Positions 51,136-60,741 of a DNA stretch of 64,000 nucleotides are shown here, piece by piece (within the stretch, counting starts at the first letter, position 1; every line of letters begins with the position of its first letter). The notes under the pieces are model-generated. The model saw only the letters and a list, made by a program, of their open reading frames with translations, was not told the origin of the DNA and did not search any database. The DNA comes from Pseudomonas leptonychotis (GTDB lineage: Bacteria > Pseudomonadota > Gammaproteobacteria > Pseudomonadales > Pseudomonadaceae), in assembly GCF_004920405.1 (NCBI RefSeq), contig NZ_RFLV01000004.1:62001-126000 (forward strand), written 5' to 3'. Position numbers and translations under genes: made by a program.

Positions 51136-51486
51136 ATGGCATGGCTAATCAGCAAATATTTCCTGACCGCAGTCGTGGTCGTTGTGGTTTCGGAGATCGC
51201 GAAGCGTAGTGACAAATTTGGGGGACTTATTGCGGCGTTGCCCCTGATCACCGTATTGACGCTTATCTGGCTAAACGTTGAAAACCAGCCAGCAGAAAAG
51301 ATCGCTAACCATGCGTGGTACACCTTCTGGTACGTGTTGCCCACCTTGCCGACGCTACTCGCGTTCCCCATGCTTCTGACCCGCTTCGGCTTCTGGCCAG
51401 CTCTGCTGATCTACATCGTCGCTACCGCTGCTTGTTTCGGTTTGTTTGCCTTGTGCGTCCGTCGTTTTGGCATCGAACTGCTATAG
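51136..51486 (+). CDS. DUF3147-family membrane protein
   Basis: A 116-residue protein with four predicted transmembrane helices and the SEIAKRSDKFGGLIAALPL segment characteristic of DUF3147. GAGGAG lies 7 bases before the ATG at 51136. It follows the repressor gene by 33 bases and is probably cotranscribed, so it may belong to the same metal response. The function is unknown. Confidence 0.75.
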   Translation: MAWLISKYFLTAVVVVVVSEIAKRSDKFGGLIAALPLITVLTLIWLNVENQPAEKIANHAWYTFWYVLPTLPTLLAFPMLLTRFGFWPALLIYIVATAACFGLFALCVRRFGIELL

Positions 51487-51762
51487 GCCAATTAAGTACA
51501 TCGCCCCTTGTCTGCTTATGCGTTGAAGGGCATGTGGCGCTGTAATGTCTACTAATTGGCCGACTTCTGCCTATCCCCACCGGCAGTTATGGGTCGATAA
51601 CAGCCCATTACTAAGTTTCGTTATTAGTGCTCCCCTGAAGCCTAGGCTCGGGGCGGATGCATAGCGCTGGTCGCAGAAATTTGCCATACACGGCGTTGCT
51701 CGACAAAATCGCGGCCCGATTTGGCCCAATGGCCGGACGTCGATGCTAAGAAGGGGCTGGAG

Positions 51763-52458
51763 TTGAATGAGCTGACATTGTCCATGCGCCTGGAACGTGT
51801 AGCGGCGCATGTGCCGGCCGGGGCGCGGCTGGCTGATATTGGTTCGGACCACGCTTATCTGCCGGTAGCATTGATGCGCCGTGGTGCCATCGAAACTGCG
51901 GTGGCGGGGGAGGTGGCTTTGACGCCGTTCCACGCGGCCGAACGCAGCGTGCGCGAGAGCGACTTGAGCCAACTCATCAGCGTGCGCCTGGCAGATGGTT
52001 TGGCGGCGATTGAGACGGGCGACGCAATCACGGCAATCAGCATTTGCGGAATGGGCGGCGAGCGGATTCGCGACATTCTGGACAGCGGCAAGGCGCACCT
52101 GAGTGGTCAGGAACGTTTGATCCTGCAGCCCAACGGCGGCGAACAGCCACTGCGCCAATGGCTGATGGACAATGGCTACCGCATCCTCTGCGAGGAAGTG
52201 CTGCGAGAGAATCGCTTTGCCTACGAAATCATCGTTGCCGAACGCTCTGGCCCGGTGCTGTACAGCGCCGAAGAGCTGTACTTTGGCCCGCTGCAGATGC
52301 AGGCACGTAGCCCTGCGTTCCTGGCCAAATGGCAACGCATGCTGCGTCTGAAGCAGCAGACCCTGGCCGACTTCGCTCACGCGCGGCAGGCTGTGCCCGA
52401 GGAGAAGGTGCAGAAGGTTGCCCAGCAAGCGCAGTGGATTATTCAGCTGCTGGCGTAA
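51763..52458 (+). CDS. trmK: tRNA (adenine(22)-N1)-methyltransferase
   Basis: A 231-residue class I SAM methyltransferase. Motif I is ARLADIGSDHAYLP, the catalytic-region motif SICGMGGERI is intact, and the C-terminal helices include the LKQQTLADFA segment. TrmK makes m1A22 in tRNA. The start is set at TTG 51763 (LNELTLSMRLERV), 8 bases after AAGG, and is supported by the equivalent TTG in the truncated copy at 46859. ATG 51784 is the alternative. Confidence 0.85.
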   Translation: MNELTLSMRLERVAAHVPAGARLADIGSDHAYLPVALMRRGAIETAVAGEVALTPFHAAERSVRESDLSQLISVRLADGLAAIETGDAITAISICGMGGERIRDILDSGKAHLSGQERLILQPNGGEQPLRQWLMDNGYRILCEEVLRENRFAYEIIVAERSGPVLYSAEELYFGPLQMQARSPAFLAKWQRMLRLKQQTLADFAHARQAVPEEKVQKVAQQAQWIIQLLA

Positions 52459-52502
52459 GCCTGGCTCAGACGGCGGGTGCGTTACAGGCTATGCCCGACC
52501 TT

Positions 52503-52544
52503 GGAGCGCACTGCGCAGGCCGAGCCTTTATTCAAGTGCGCTCC
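52503..52544. repeat. Long inverted repeat downstream of trmK
   Basis: GGAGCGCACT and AGTGCGCTCC form a perfect 10-bp stem with a 22-base loop. A second inverted pair (GGCTGCC/GGCAGCC) follows at about 52,554-52,580. Without a T run they may stabilise or end the trmK message. Confidence 0.55.
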
Positions 52545-52711
52545 CAGGCCGCTGGCTGCCACTCGTGACAAGCGGCAGCCGTACCCAATAGTCTGGGAAA
52601 CGCCGATTTTTACGGTATGGCAGGCGCTGCGGGCCCCATCAACCGACCCGCTTGTTGGGTGGGTCGAGACAGTGGCTGTAGCGCCTGCGGGTAATGTTTC
52701 AGCGCCATGCT

Positions 52712-53212
52712 CTATGCGTAGGCGCCTGCCGAGTACGTCAGCTCGTAGCTGTGGCTGTAAATCTCCAGGATGTTGCCGAACGGGTCTTCCATGTAAACCA
52801 TGCGGTAAGGTTTTTCCCCTGGGAAGTACTCGCGTACCGGCATGCGCTGCTTACCGCCGGCAGCGACAATTTTAGCGGCCAGGCCTTCGACGTCCGGGTC
52901 CTGGACGCAGAAGTGGAAAATGCCGGTCTTCCAGTATTCGAAGTTGTTCTCTGGTTTTACCGCGTTGCGGAATTGGAAGATTTCTACGCCAATGCGATCG
53001 CCGGTGGACATGTGGGCGATGCGAAACGAGCCCCAGCCGGCACCGAAGACGTCAGTGCACATCACACCGATGGCTGAGTCGTCTTCGCTGATGGTGGTCG
53101 CCGGCATGATCAGGTACCAGCCCATGACCTCGGTGTAGAACTTCACGGCGGCGTCGAGATCGGTGACCGACAGGCCGATGTGGGAAAAACTGCGTGGGTA
53201 AACGGGAGACAT
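52712..53212 (-). CDS. VOC-family (glyoxalase/dioxygenase fold) protein
   Basis: A 166-residue vicinal oxygen chelate protein. It has two beta-alpha-beta-beta-beta modules: FSHIGLSVTDLDAAVKFYTE near the start and FHFCVQDPDVEGLAAKI in the middle, ending at YMEDPFGNILEIYSH. Metal ligands are probably His12 or so, the central His and Glu of NILEIY. The ATG at 53212 has GAGG 8 bases upstream. It is divergent from the LysR gene at 53309, which probably regulates it. The substrate is unknown. Confidence 0.82.
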   Translation of the reverse strand: MSPVYPRSFSHIGLSVTDLDAAVKFYTEVMGWYLIMPATTISEDDSAIGVMCTDVFGAGWGSFRIAHMSTGDRIGVEIFQFRNAVKPENNFEYWKTGIFHFCVQDPDVEGLAAKIVAAGGKQRMPVREYFPGEKPYRMVYMEDPFGNILEIYSHSYELTYSAGAYA

Positions 53213-53308
53213 AACCAATACCTCGTGTTGAGTGGGTAGTGGTCAGTTTAGGTAGGGCTGGCCATAATCAAAATAATCATCAGGTTATGGTTTTGATAAG
53301 AGATCGTT

Positions 53309-54199
53309 ATGCTAAACCCACAATGGCTGCGCACCTTCGCCACCCTTGTTGAACAGGGTAACTTCACTCGCACTGCCGAGCAGTTGGACTTGACTCAAGC
53401 CGCCGTCAGCCAGCATGTGCAGCGGCTTGAGGAGCGTTTGGGGCCGCTGTTGATTCGTCGGCCACGGCAACTTGAGCTGACGCCTGCGGGCCACGCCTTG
53501 TTGGCTTATTGCGAGGAAGTGGGCGCCGCTGATCAGCGTTTGCAGCAACGCTTGTCCGAGTCTGATGCTGAGCAGGGCGAGGTTGGCTTGATCAGCCCGG
53601 GCAGCATTGGCCTGGCGTTGTATCCGCTTTTGCTGGAGGTTCAGCAGGCCCATCCAGGGTTGAGCATCCGCCACCGTTTTGCACCGGATCACGAGGTGCT
53701 CAATGGCGTTTTGGAAAACCGTTTCGAGTTGGGTTTGGTGACGCTTAAGCCTGACGATCCGCGTCTGGCCGTGAGTCGTTTCGCTGAGGAACCGCTGGAG
53801 CTGGTGGTGCCGGCCGGTGAGCAGGTTAAAGGCTGGAGCGACCTTGAACGGCTGGGCTTTATCGACCATCCGGATGGTCAGGCCATGGCCGGGCGCTTGC
53901 TCAGTCGGCAGTTTCCCGGTAGCCCGGGCGTGCGTAACTTACCCAGTCGAGGTTTTATCAATCAGATTGGTCTGATCCTTGAGCCCGTTTCACGTGGCTT
54001 GGGGTTTAGCGTATTGCCGCGTTATGCGCGCCTAGCGTTTGCTCGACCGGAGTCCATTCAGGTGGTTGCCGGGGCGACTCCGTTGATCGATACCCTGTGG
54101 CTGCTGCACCGCGCAGAATGGCCCTTGTCGGCGCGTGCTGAATTAACCCTAAACCGCATCAGGCCCTATTTCTTGCCAGCACAGGATCTAAGCCAGTAA
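53309..54199 (+). CDS. LysR-family transcriptional regulator
   Basis: A 296-residue LTTR. The HTH is FTRTAEQLDLTQAAVSQHVQ (residues about 19-38) and the C-terminal half is the periplasmic-binding-type effector domain. It is 96 bases from the divergent VOC gene, the usual LTTR/target layout; an AT-rich intergenic dyad near 53,262-53,297 may be its site. Confidence 0.88.
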   Translation: MLNPQWLRTFATLVEQGNFTRTAEQLDLTQAAVSQHVQRLEERLGPLLIRRPRQLELTPAGHALLAYCEEVGAADQRLQQRLSESDAEQGEVGLISPGSIGLALYPLLLEVQQAHPGLSIRHRFAPDHEVLNGVLENRFELGLVTLKPDDPRLAVSRFAEEPLELVVPAGEQVKGWSDLERLGFIDHPDGQAMAGRLLSRQFPGSPGVRNLPSRGFINQIGLILEPVSRGLGFSVLPRYARLAFARPESIQVVAGATPLIDTLWLLHRAEWPLSARAELTLNRIRPYFLPAQDLSQ

Positions 54200-54339
54200 C
54201 GGCTTGAAAAGCTATGCCCTTATCTGCCGGCGCCTGTTACGACGCCTCATTACAGTGCTAGGCAGATCAGTCGCTAATGTGGCGCAGACCACGATTTAAC
54301 AAATCGCGGCCTACCTCGCAGGAGGGGCTTGGCCGTGCG

Positions 54340-54735
54340 CTACTCCGGCAGTTTGGCAATCACTTTGATCTCGAAGTCGAAGCCAGACAGCCAGGTTACG
54401 CCGAGAGCGGTCACTGTTGGGTAAGGTGCTTCGCCCCAGTATTCGGCCGCTACTTCCCAGATGGTTTCGAATTTCGAGTTGGGGTCGACCATAAAGATGG
54501 TCGTGTCGACCACATCATCGAAACTGCAGCCCGCTTCGGCCAGGATCGCATTGAGGTTGGCGAAGGTAAGGCGTACCTGCGTGCCTAGGTCCGGCTCGGG
54601 CGAACCATCCTTGCGGCTGCCAACTTGACCGGATACGAACAGAAAGCCGTTAGAGCGAATCGCTGGCGAGTAGCGATGCAGTTCGTACAGTGCATGGCGG
54701 TTAGGTGGGAATACCACATCACGTTTACTGGTCAT
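54340..54735 (-). CDS. RidA/YjgF-family protein
   Basis: A 131-residue Rid-superfamily protein. Visible are FLFVSGQVGSRKDGS, a TIFMVDPNSKFETI segment and a C-terminal DFEIKVIAKLPE. The arginine that defines true RidA imine deaminases (in the C-terminal AxVxR segment) is not evident, so this is probably an Rid4-7 type member. The ATG at 54735 was chosen as the family start. It is divergent from the LysR gene at 54876. Confidence 0.8.
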   Translation of the reverse strand: MTSKRDVVFPPNRHALYELHRYSPAIRSNGFLFVSGQVGSRKDGSPEPDLGTQVRLTFANLNAILAEAGCSFDDVVDTTIFMVDPNSKFETIWEVAAEYWGEAPYPTVTALGVTWLSGFDFEIKVIAKLPE

Positions 54736-54875
54736 TGCATGCCTCCATCGGGGCCATTGCGGCCCTTTGTTTACGATGGAGTCACTATAAAAAGACGGTC
54801 GGTACCGATAAACCAGCAACTCTAGCCATGACTGTTTGTAGAATCCAAACAATCTAGACCTGAATGAGACGTGAA

Positions 54876-55796
54876 ATGGACCGTTTCGATGCGATGCAGG
54901 CCTTTGCCCGAGTGGTGGAAACCGGCAGTTTCACCAAGGCGGCAGCTACCTTGCACATGAGCAAGACCAGCGTGACGCAACTCGTCCAGCAACTGGAGGC
55001 GCGATTGCGTGTGCGACTGCTTAACCGCACCACGCGCAAGGTTAACGTCACCGCCGATGGTGCGGCCTACTACGAACGTGTCAAACGCTTGCTGGCCGAT
55101 ATGGACGATGCCGAAACCAGCCTATCCAGTGCGTCGATGGCACCGCGCGGGCGGCTGCGGGTGGATGTGCCCAGCCCGCTTGCGCGCATGCTGCTGATCC
55201 CGGCTTTGCCAGCGTTCTATGCACGCTACCCGGAGATCCAGCTGACCATGGGCGTGAGTGATCGCATCGTTGACATCATTGGCGAGAACGTCGACTGCGT
55301 GGTACGTGGTGGCGAGATCACTGATCAGTCCCTGGTGGCGCGACATGTGGGCGATCTGCAGCTTGGGGTCTACGCGGCGCCGAGCTATCTACAGCGTTCT
55401 GGTACCCCAATACACCCACGTGAGCTGGAAGAGGATAGCCACAGTACGGTGGGTTTTCTCTGGTCACGCACAGGCAAGGCTCTACCCTACGTGATGCAAC
55501 GGGGCGAGGAACGTATCGAGGCTCAGGGCCGCCCACTGCTGACAGTCGATGATGGCAACGCCTACCTCGCCGCCGGCCTCGCCGGCCTGGGTATGCTCTG
55601 GCTCCCCCAATACATGGCCAAGCCGCATCTGACTGCAGGCGAGTTACAGCCGTTGTTCGAGGACTGGAAAATGGCACCAATGCCTATGTATCTAGCCTTC
55701 CCGCCAAGCCGACATGTTAGTGCCAAACTGCGGGTATTTATCGACTGGGTGATGGTGTTGATGGACGAGCATGCGCCTGTGATTGAACGGGGTTGA
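54876..55796 (+). CDS. LysR-family transcriptional regulator
   Basis: A 306-residue LTTR. It begins MDRFDAMQAFARVVETGSFT with the HTH in AAATLHMSKTSVTQLVQQLE. It belongs to the group with simple effector domains often next to oxidoreductase or Rid genes. ATG 54876 is preferred as the family start; ATG 54864 is in frame just upstream. It probably controls the divergent RidA-like gene. Confidence 0.87.
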   Translation: MDRFDAMQAFARVVETGSFTKAAATLHMSKTSVTQLVQQLEARLRVRLLNRTTRKVNVTADGAAYYERVKRLLADMDDAETSLSSASMAPRGRLRVDVPSPLARMLLIPALPAFYARYPEIQLTMGVSDRIVDIIGENVDCVVRGGEITDQSLVARHVGDLQLGVYAAPSYLQRSGTPIHPRELEEDSHSTVGFLWSRTGKALPYVMQRGEERIEAQGRPLLTVDDGNAYLAAGLAGLGMLWLPQYMAKPHLTAGELQPLFEDWKMAPMPMYLAFPPSRHVSAKLRVFIDWVMVLMDEHAPVIERG

Positions 55797-55982
55797 TTGA
55801 GGCCGCTTTTGCTAACTGTTGCCAGTCAGCTGCGTCTATGGAATCTGAGGTGATTCATGCTGTCGTTGACGCGCTCTGCGTACAGGCTCAGGACTAAGCT
55901 GCGTGCAATCGGTGGGGTTGTAGTTGTTGAAACCATTGGTTAAGTAACTTTCTACGTTAAGTCTCGAAGCTAGGCGGTGAGT

Positions 55983-56897
55983 GTGGATAGGTTTCAGGAG
56001 ATGACGGTACTGCTGGCCGTTGCTGAGGCGCAAAGCTTTGCTGGCGGCGCCAAGCTGATGGGTATGTCGCCGCCCAGTGTGACCCGGGTGATTGCCGGCT
56101 TGGAGAAGCGCCTGGGGACGCTGTTGTTGGCGCGCAGCACGCGCAGCCTGCGCCTGACCGAGGCAGGTCGGCGCTATGTGGAGGACTGCAAGCGCATCCT
56201 CCTGGAGCTGGAAGAAGCCGAAGAGCTGGCCACCGGCAGCAGCATTCGGGCACGGGGTAACCTGACTGTGACGGCGCCGGTTATGTTTGGCGAGCTGTAC
56301 CTGATTCCGCTGATTACCGAGTACCTGTCGGCGCATCCACAGGTGACGATCAATGCGTTGTTGGTGGATCGCCTGGTGAATATGGTGGAGGAGGGCGTGG
56401 ATGTCGCGATCCGCATCGGTCAGTTGCCGGAAACTGGCCTGCAGGCCATCAAGGTGGGGCACATTCGCCCAGTTATTTGCGCCGCACCGGCCTTTCTTGA
56501 GCGCTTTGGCCGACCGCAAGAGCCTAAGGCGGTCATGGCCGCGCCCATCGTGATGTCCTCTGCCAGCAGTCTGCTCACCGACTGGCAGTTCAACCTGGGC
56601 ACCAGCTCCCTCACGCTGCACCCCAAGCCGCGCCTGATGGTGAGCTCCAATCAGGCGGCAATCAATGCCGCGCGCCTGGGTTGGGGGCTTACGCGGGTGC
56701 TGTCATACCAGGTGGCCGAACTGGTCGCGAAGGGCGAGTTGGAAATCATCCTCGATACCTTTGAGGCAGCGGCACTGCCGGTGCATGTGCTCTATCAAGG
56801 CGGCGGACGGGTACCCGCCAAGGTGCGTACTTTTGTCGACTTTTGTGCCGGCCGGTTTCTGCAAGATCCAGCGCTGCAAAAGGTCGGGAGCGCCTAG
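55983..56897 (+). CDS. LysR-family transcriptional regulator (tandem pair, first)
   Basis: A 304-residue LTTR. The HTH is in AGGAKLMGMSPPSVTRVIAG. The start is assigned to GTG 55983 (MDRFQEMTVLLAV) with AGG 8 bases upstream; GTG 55977 is also in frame. The second LysR gene begins 4 bases after its stop. The two proteins are related along their length (for example VGHIRPVICAAPA here and VGRVRPIVCGAPA in the next), suggesting a tandem duplication. Confidence 0.85.
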   Translation: MDRFQEMTVLLAVAEAQSFAGGAKLMGMSPPSVTRVIAGLEKRLGTLLLARSTRSLRLTEAGRRYVEDCKRILLELEEAEELATGSSIRARGNLTVTAPVMFGELYLIPLITEYLSAHPQVTINALLVDRLVNMVEEGVDVAIRIGQLPETGLQAIKVGHIRPVICAAPAFLERFGRPQEPKAVMAAPIVMSSASSLLTDWQFNLGTSSLTLHPKPRLMVSSNQAAINAARLGWGLTRVLSYQVAELVAKGELEIILDTFEAAALPVHVLYQGGGRVPAKVRTFVDFCAGRFLQDPALQKVGSA

Positions 56898-56900
56898 CGC

Positions 56901-57803
56901 ATGAGTCGCTATCGGCAGATGCAGGTGTTCGAAGCCGTGGTGCAAGCCGGCAGCCTGGCAGCGGCCGCGCGTCAGCTTGATCTGTCGCCTGCGACCATCA
57001 TGCGCAGCATTGGCGCACTGGAAGCACGCCTTAATAACCCCCTGTTGCTGCGCGGGCCGCGCGGCGTCGAGCTGAGCCCGGCGGGTGAGCAGTTTGCTGT
57101 GAGTTGTCGGCAGATTCTTGAGCAAACTGCGGTTGCCGAGCGCTCCGCCGCCGGCTTGCATGCATGCCCTGCCGGGCAGTTGACCGTCGCATTACCGCTG
57201 CTGATGGATCAGCAGGTGTTTATGCCAATCGCCCTCGACTATCTGGCAGCTTTCCCCGAGGTGCAGCTGGTCACCCAGGCCAGCGAAGGCGTGCCCAAAC
57301 TGCTTGAAGAAGGCATTGATATCGCCTTGGTGGTGGGCCATTTGCCGAACTCTTCCGGGTTCGCCATGCCGGTGGGCAGGGTGCGGCCAATTGTCTGCGG
57401 TGCTCCCGCTTACCTGGCCAAGTGGGGTCGCCCGCAGACGCCAGACGATCTCAAAGGGCACCGCAGCGTGTTGACCACGGCAGCCGGCCAACAAAGTGAA
57501 TGGCGCTTTCGCTGCGAGCGCGCCACGCGCGTGGTTAAACCTGCGCCAGTGCTGACCTGCACCACCCAACGTGCGGCCATCCATGCCGCGACCCTGGGCT
57601 TGGGCCTGATTCGCTGCATGAGCTATGAGGCGCACCATGAACTGCAGAGCGGTTTGCTTGAGCCGGTATTGAGCGATTTTGTCAGCCAGGACCTGCCCGC
57701 GCAGTTGATCTACCGTGACGGACGCCGGGCCGAGGCGCGGGTACGTACCTTTATCGACTTCGCCACGCCAAAGCTGCGCGCTCACCCCGCATTTCTTGGC
57801 TGA
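56901..57803 (+). CDS. LysR-family transcriptional regulator (tandem pair, second)
   Basis: A 300-residue LTTR. The HTH is in AAARQLDLSPATIMRSIGAL. It is cotranscribed with the preceding paralogue and lies upstream of the GST and PNPOx-like/reductase fusion genes on the same strand. One or both regulators may govern those genes, but no divergent target arrangement is present to confirm it. Confidence 0.87.
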   Translation: MSRYRQMQVFEAVVQAGSLAAAARQLDLSPATIMRSIGALEARLNNPLLLRGPRGVELSPAGEQFAVSCRQILEQTAVAERSAAGLHACPAGQLTVALPLLMDQQVFMPIALDYLAAFPEVQLVTQASEGVPKLLEEGIDIALVVGHLPNSSGFAMPVGRVRPIVCGAPAYLAKWGRPQTPDDLKGHRSVLTTAAGQQSEWRFRCERATRVVKPAPVLTCTTQRAAIHAATLGLGLIRCMSYEAHHELQSGLLEPVLSDFVSQDLPAQLIYRDGRRAEARVRTFIDFATPKLRAHPAFLG

Positions 57804-57984
57804 CAAGGCGCGGCAGCCATGCCCGTGTGGCAGCCGCATTCTTTTAGAAAACGAAATTATGCATTGCTTTGCATGGTGATTCTGCTTAACCGCAAGCGGG
57901 CGCAGCATGGACCCACCAGCGCAAGAGTCGTCGACTTGGTTTGACGCCGCGCTGACTTCCCTGACCCCCATACGGAGCCGCACC

Positions 57985-58614
57985 ATGTCCCAGCCAGCTA
58001 TCAAACTCTATCGTCACCCACTTTCCGGCCACGCCCATCGCGTCGAGTTGTTGCTGTCACTGTTAAAACTGCCCACCGAGTTGGTGTTTGTCGACCTGGC
58101 CAATGGTGCGCACAAAAAACCTGAATTCCTCGCCATCAACGCCTTTGGGCAAGTGCCCGTTATCGATGACAGTGGCATTATCCTCAGCGACTCCAACGCC
58201 ATCCTCGTCTATCTGGCGAAGAAGTATGGCAACGGTAGCTGGCTGGCTGAAGATCCCCTAGCCGCTGCGCGTATTCAGCGCTGGCTGTCGGTGGCGGCTG
58301 GCCAGCTCGCCTTTGGCCCGGCATCTGCTCGGCTGATCACGGTGTTCGGTGCGCCATTGAATGCCGAGGAGGTGATCGCGCGTTCCCATGCTTTGCTCAA
58401 CGTAATGGACGGCGAACTGGCCAGCACACCTTTTCTGGCGGGCGCTGCCGCCACCATCGCCGATGTTGCCAACTACACCTATATCGCCCATGCGCCGGAA
58501 GGCAATGTCTCGCTGCAGGCCTACCCGAATGTGCGCGCTTGGCTGGAAAGGGTCCAAGCCCTGCCAGGTTTTGTGCCCATGCAACCTACTGCAGCAGGCC
58601 TGCAAGCCGCCTGA
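57985..58614 (+). CDS. Glutathione S-transferase family protein
   Basis: A 209-residue GST. The N-terminal thioredoxin-like domain starts [16 protein letters not shown] and carries the cis-Pro/glutathione motif FGQVPVIDD and [10 protein letters not shown]; the C-terminal all-helical domain follows from residue 85 or so. The ATG at 57985 has ACGGAG upstream. It lies 52 bases before the three-domain oxidoreductase gene, probably in one operon, suggesting detoxification of an electrophile. Confidence 0.87.
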   Translation: MSQPAIKLYRHPLSGHAHRVELLLSLLKLPTELVFVDLANGAHKKPEFLAINAFGQVPVIDDSGIILSDSNAILVYLAKKYGNGSWLAEDPLAAARIQRWLSVAAGQLAFGPASARLITVFGAPLNAEEVIARSHALLNVMDGELASTPFLAGAAATIADVANYTYIAHAPEGNVSLQAYPNVRAWLERVQALPGFVPMQPTAAGLQAA

Positions 58615-58666
58615 GTCCGCCACAGGCTGCCGGGTACCCGGCAGCCGCTCTTGAGGAGCGCGTTCC

Positions 58667-60727
58667 ATGGACCATCTGCCCAAACACCGCCGCTCGCCCT
58701 GGCATGCAGGGGAGAAAACGCTTCAAGAAATCTATAGCGTTTCCGAACGTATGGAGGTGATTGGGCAGAAGGTCATCCGCGATCACATGCCCGACCAGCA
58801 CCGCGAGTTCTATCAGCAATTACCGTTTATGCTGGTCGGCGCGGTCGATGCAGAGCAGCGGCCCTGGGCCACTCTGCTTGAGGGGCCAGAAGGCTTCGTG
58901 ACCTCAGTCGATCCGCAGCAGTTGTTACTGGCTGTTCAACCCGACGCGCAGGACCCGGCCGCCAGCGGGCTGCAACCCGGCCACGCCATTGGCCTGCTCG
59001 GCATCGAGCTGCATACACGCCGGCGCAATCGCATCAACGGGGTGATCCAGCAGGTTTCTGCCGATGGCCTGGCCGTTGCGGTCGAGCACTCCTACGGCAA
59101 CTGCCCCAAGTACATCCAGGCACGCACTTATACCCGCACATCGGAGCCACTGAAGAACCGCGCCGTGCGCGAGGATTTCACAGCACTGAATACCCGCACC
59201 ACCGAGCTGATCCGTGCGGCCGACACCTTCTTTATCGCCAGCTACTTCGACCATGACGCGCACAGCCGCTCGGTGGATGTATCGCATCGCGGCGGTCGCG
59301 CCGGCTTTGTCAAAGTCGAAGGCAACCGGCTGACCATTCCCGACTACGCCGGCAACCTGTTCTTCAATACCTTGGGCAACCTGCAGGCCAATCCTGTCGC
59401 CGGCTTGCTGTTTGTCGATTTTGCCAGCGGCGACATGTTGCAACTCACCGGCCGCACCGAGCTGATTCTCGATAGCCCAATGATCCAAGCATGTGAAAGC
59501 GCCGAGCGCCTGTGGACCTTCGAGGTTGAACAGGTGGTATTGCGCCCGGCTGCGACATCGCTGCGCTGGGAATTTCACGATTACGCGCCGACCAGTCTGG
59601 CCACCGGCACTTGGGCAGACGCGGACGAGAAGCGGCGGCAAAGCGAGCAACGTCGGCAATGGCAACAGTGGCGCGTGATGCAGGTACAGCAGGAGAGTAA
59701 GGACATCCGCTCGTTCGTTATCCAGCCGCTGAATAAGGTTGCGGTTGCTTTTACCCCAGGGCAGCACGTGCCGGTACGCATAGTGCCAAGTGGCGCTGAG
59801 GCGCCGCTGATTCGTACCTACAGCGTTTCCAGCGCGCCGTCCGACGGGCATATCCGCATCAGCGTCAAGGCTCAGGGCCCGGCCTCGCATCACCTGCATA
59901 ACCATGTGCAGGTGGGGGATGTGCTGGAGGCTCGCCCACCCATGGGCAGCTTCACCCTGATCGAGGAAACCGAGCGCCCCGTGGTGTTGATCGCTGCCGG
60001 GGTTGGCATCACGCCCTTGCTCTCGATGCTCCGGGAGCTGGCCGCGCAAAACCATCAGCTCAAGCGGCAACGCCATGTGCATCTGTTCCACAGTGCAAGA
60101 AGCCTGGAGGACTTGCCTTTCCAGGCCGAACTCAAGGCGCTGCAGCAACGTAATGCCGAGCACCTGCATATCCATCGTGCATTAAGCAGCCCAGGCACTG
60201 AATCGGTTGCTAGCCGTGACTTTGAGATAAGCGGCCGTCTCGACTTTGCCCAGGTTAAAGCGCGGCTGCCGCTGGATGACTACGACTTTTACCTGTGCGG
60301 CCCAGCCGGTTTTTTGCAGGCCATGTACGACGGGCTGCGGGCGCTGAACATTGTTGATGAGCGCATCCACGCCGAGGCATTCGGCCCCTCGACACTGCAA
60401 CGCCTGACGGTCGAACCGCTTGCCGCAGCGGTCCAGTTACCCGCTGCCAGCGCACCGGTGCCGGTCTATTTCGCCTCGTCGGCGAAGGAGGCGCGCTGGG
60501 CGCCGGGCAGTGGCAGCCTGCTGGAACTGGCCGAAAGCCGTGGTCTGAACCCCGACTTCAGCTGCCGTGGCGGCTCTTGCGGCACCTGCAAAGCGCGCCT
60601 GGTCAGCGGCAACGTGCACTACCCCAATCCTCCGGCACAACTGCCGGAGAGTGGCAACGTGCTGATCTGCTGCGCCATACCGGCGCAGCAGGACGGCGTT
60701 ATCCAACCCCTGGTACTTGATCTCTAG
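58667..60727 (+). CDS. PNPOx-like/ferredoxin reductase/[2Fe-2S] ferredoxin fusion oxidoreductase
   Basis: A 686-residue three-part enzyme. Residues 30-320 or so are a pyridoxamine-phosphate-oxidase-like flavin domain (SRSVDVSHRGGRAGFVKVEG). Residues about 335-575 are an FNR-type reductase with FAD motif RTYSVSSAP and nucleotide motif VVLIAAGVGITPLLSML. The C-terminus is a plant-type ferredoxin, with cysteines in DFSCRGGSCGTCKARL and VLICCAIP. A continuous NAD(P)H-to-FAD-to-iron-sulfur-to-flavin electron path is implied. GAGGAG precedes the ATG. The substrate is unknown; it is paired with a GST. Confidence 0.85.
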   Translation: MDHLPKHRRSPWHAGEKTLQEIYSVSERMEVIGQKVIRDHMPDQHREFYQQLPFMLVGAVDAEQRPWATLLEGPEGFVTSVDPQQLLLAVQPDAQDPAASGLQPGHAIGLLGIELHTRRRNRINGVIQQVSADGLAVAVEHSYGNCPKYIQARTYTRTSEPLKNRAVREDFTALNTRTTELIRAADTFFIASYFDHDAHSRSVDVSHRGGRAGFVKVEGNRLTIPDYAGNLFFNTLGNLQANPVAGLLFVDFASGDMLQLTGRTELILDSPMIQACESAERLWTFEVEQVVLRPAATSLRWEFHDYAPTSLATGTWADADEKRRQSEQRRQWQQWRVMQVQQESKDIRSFVIQPLNKVAVAFTPGQHVPVRIVPSGAEAPLIRTYSVSSAPSDGHIRISVKAQGPASHHLHNHVQVGDVLEARPPMGSFTLIEETERPVVLIAAGVGITPLLSMLRELAAQNHQLKRQRHVHLFHSARSLEDLPFQAELKALQQRNAEHLHIHRALSSPGTESVASRDFEISGRLDFAQVKARLPLDDYDFYLCGPAGFLQAMYDGLRALNIVDERIHAEAFGPSTLQRLTVEPLAAAVQLPAASAPVPVYFASSAKEARWAPGSGSLLELAESRGLNPDFSCRGGSCGTCKARLVSGNVHYPNPPAQLPESGNVLICCAIPAQQDGVIQPLVLDL

Positions 60728-60741
60728 CGAGGTGCCGCGAC

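Noticed and set aside
58925..60175. A 416-codon minus-strand open frame opposite the fusion oxidoreductase
   Set aside because: The plus strand carries unmistakable FNR and ferredoxin motifs there; the antisense frame has none.
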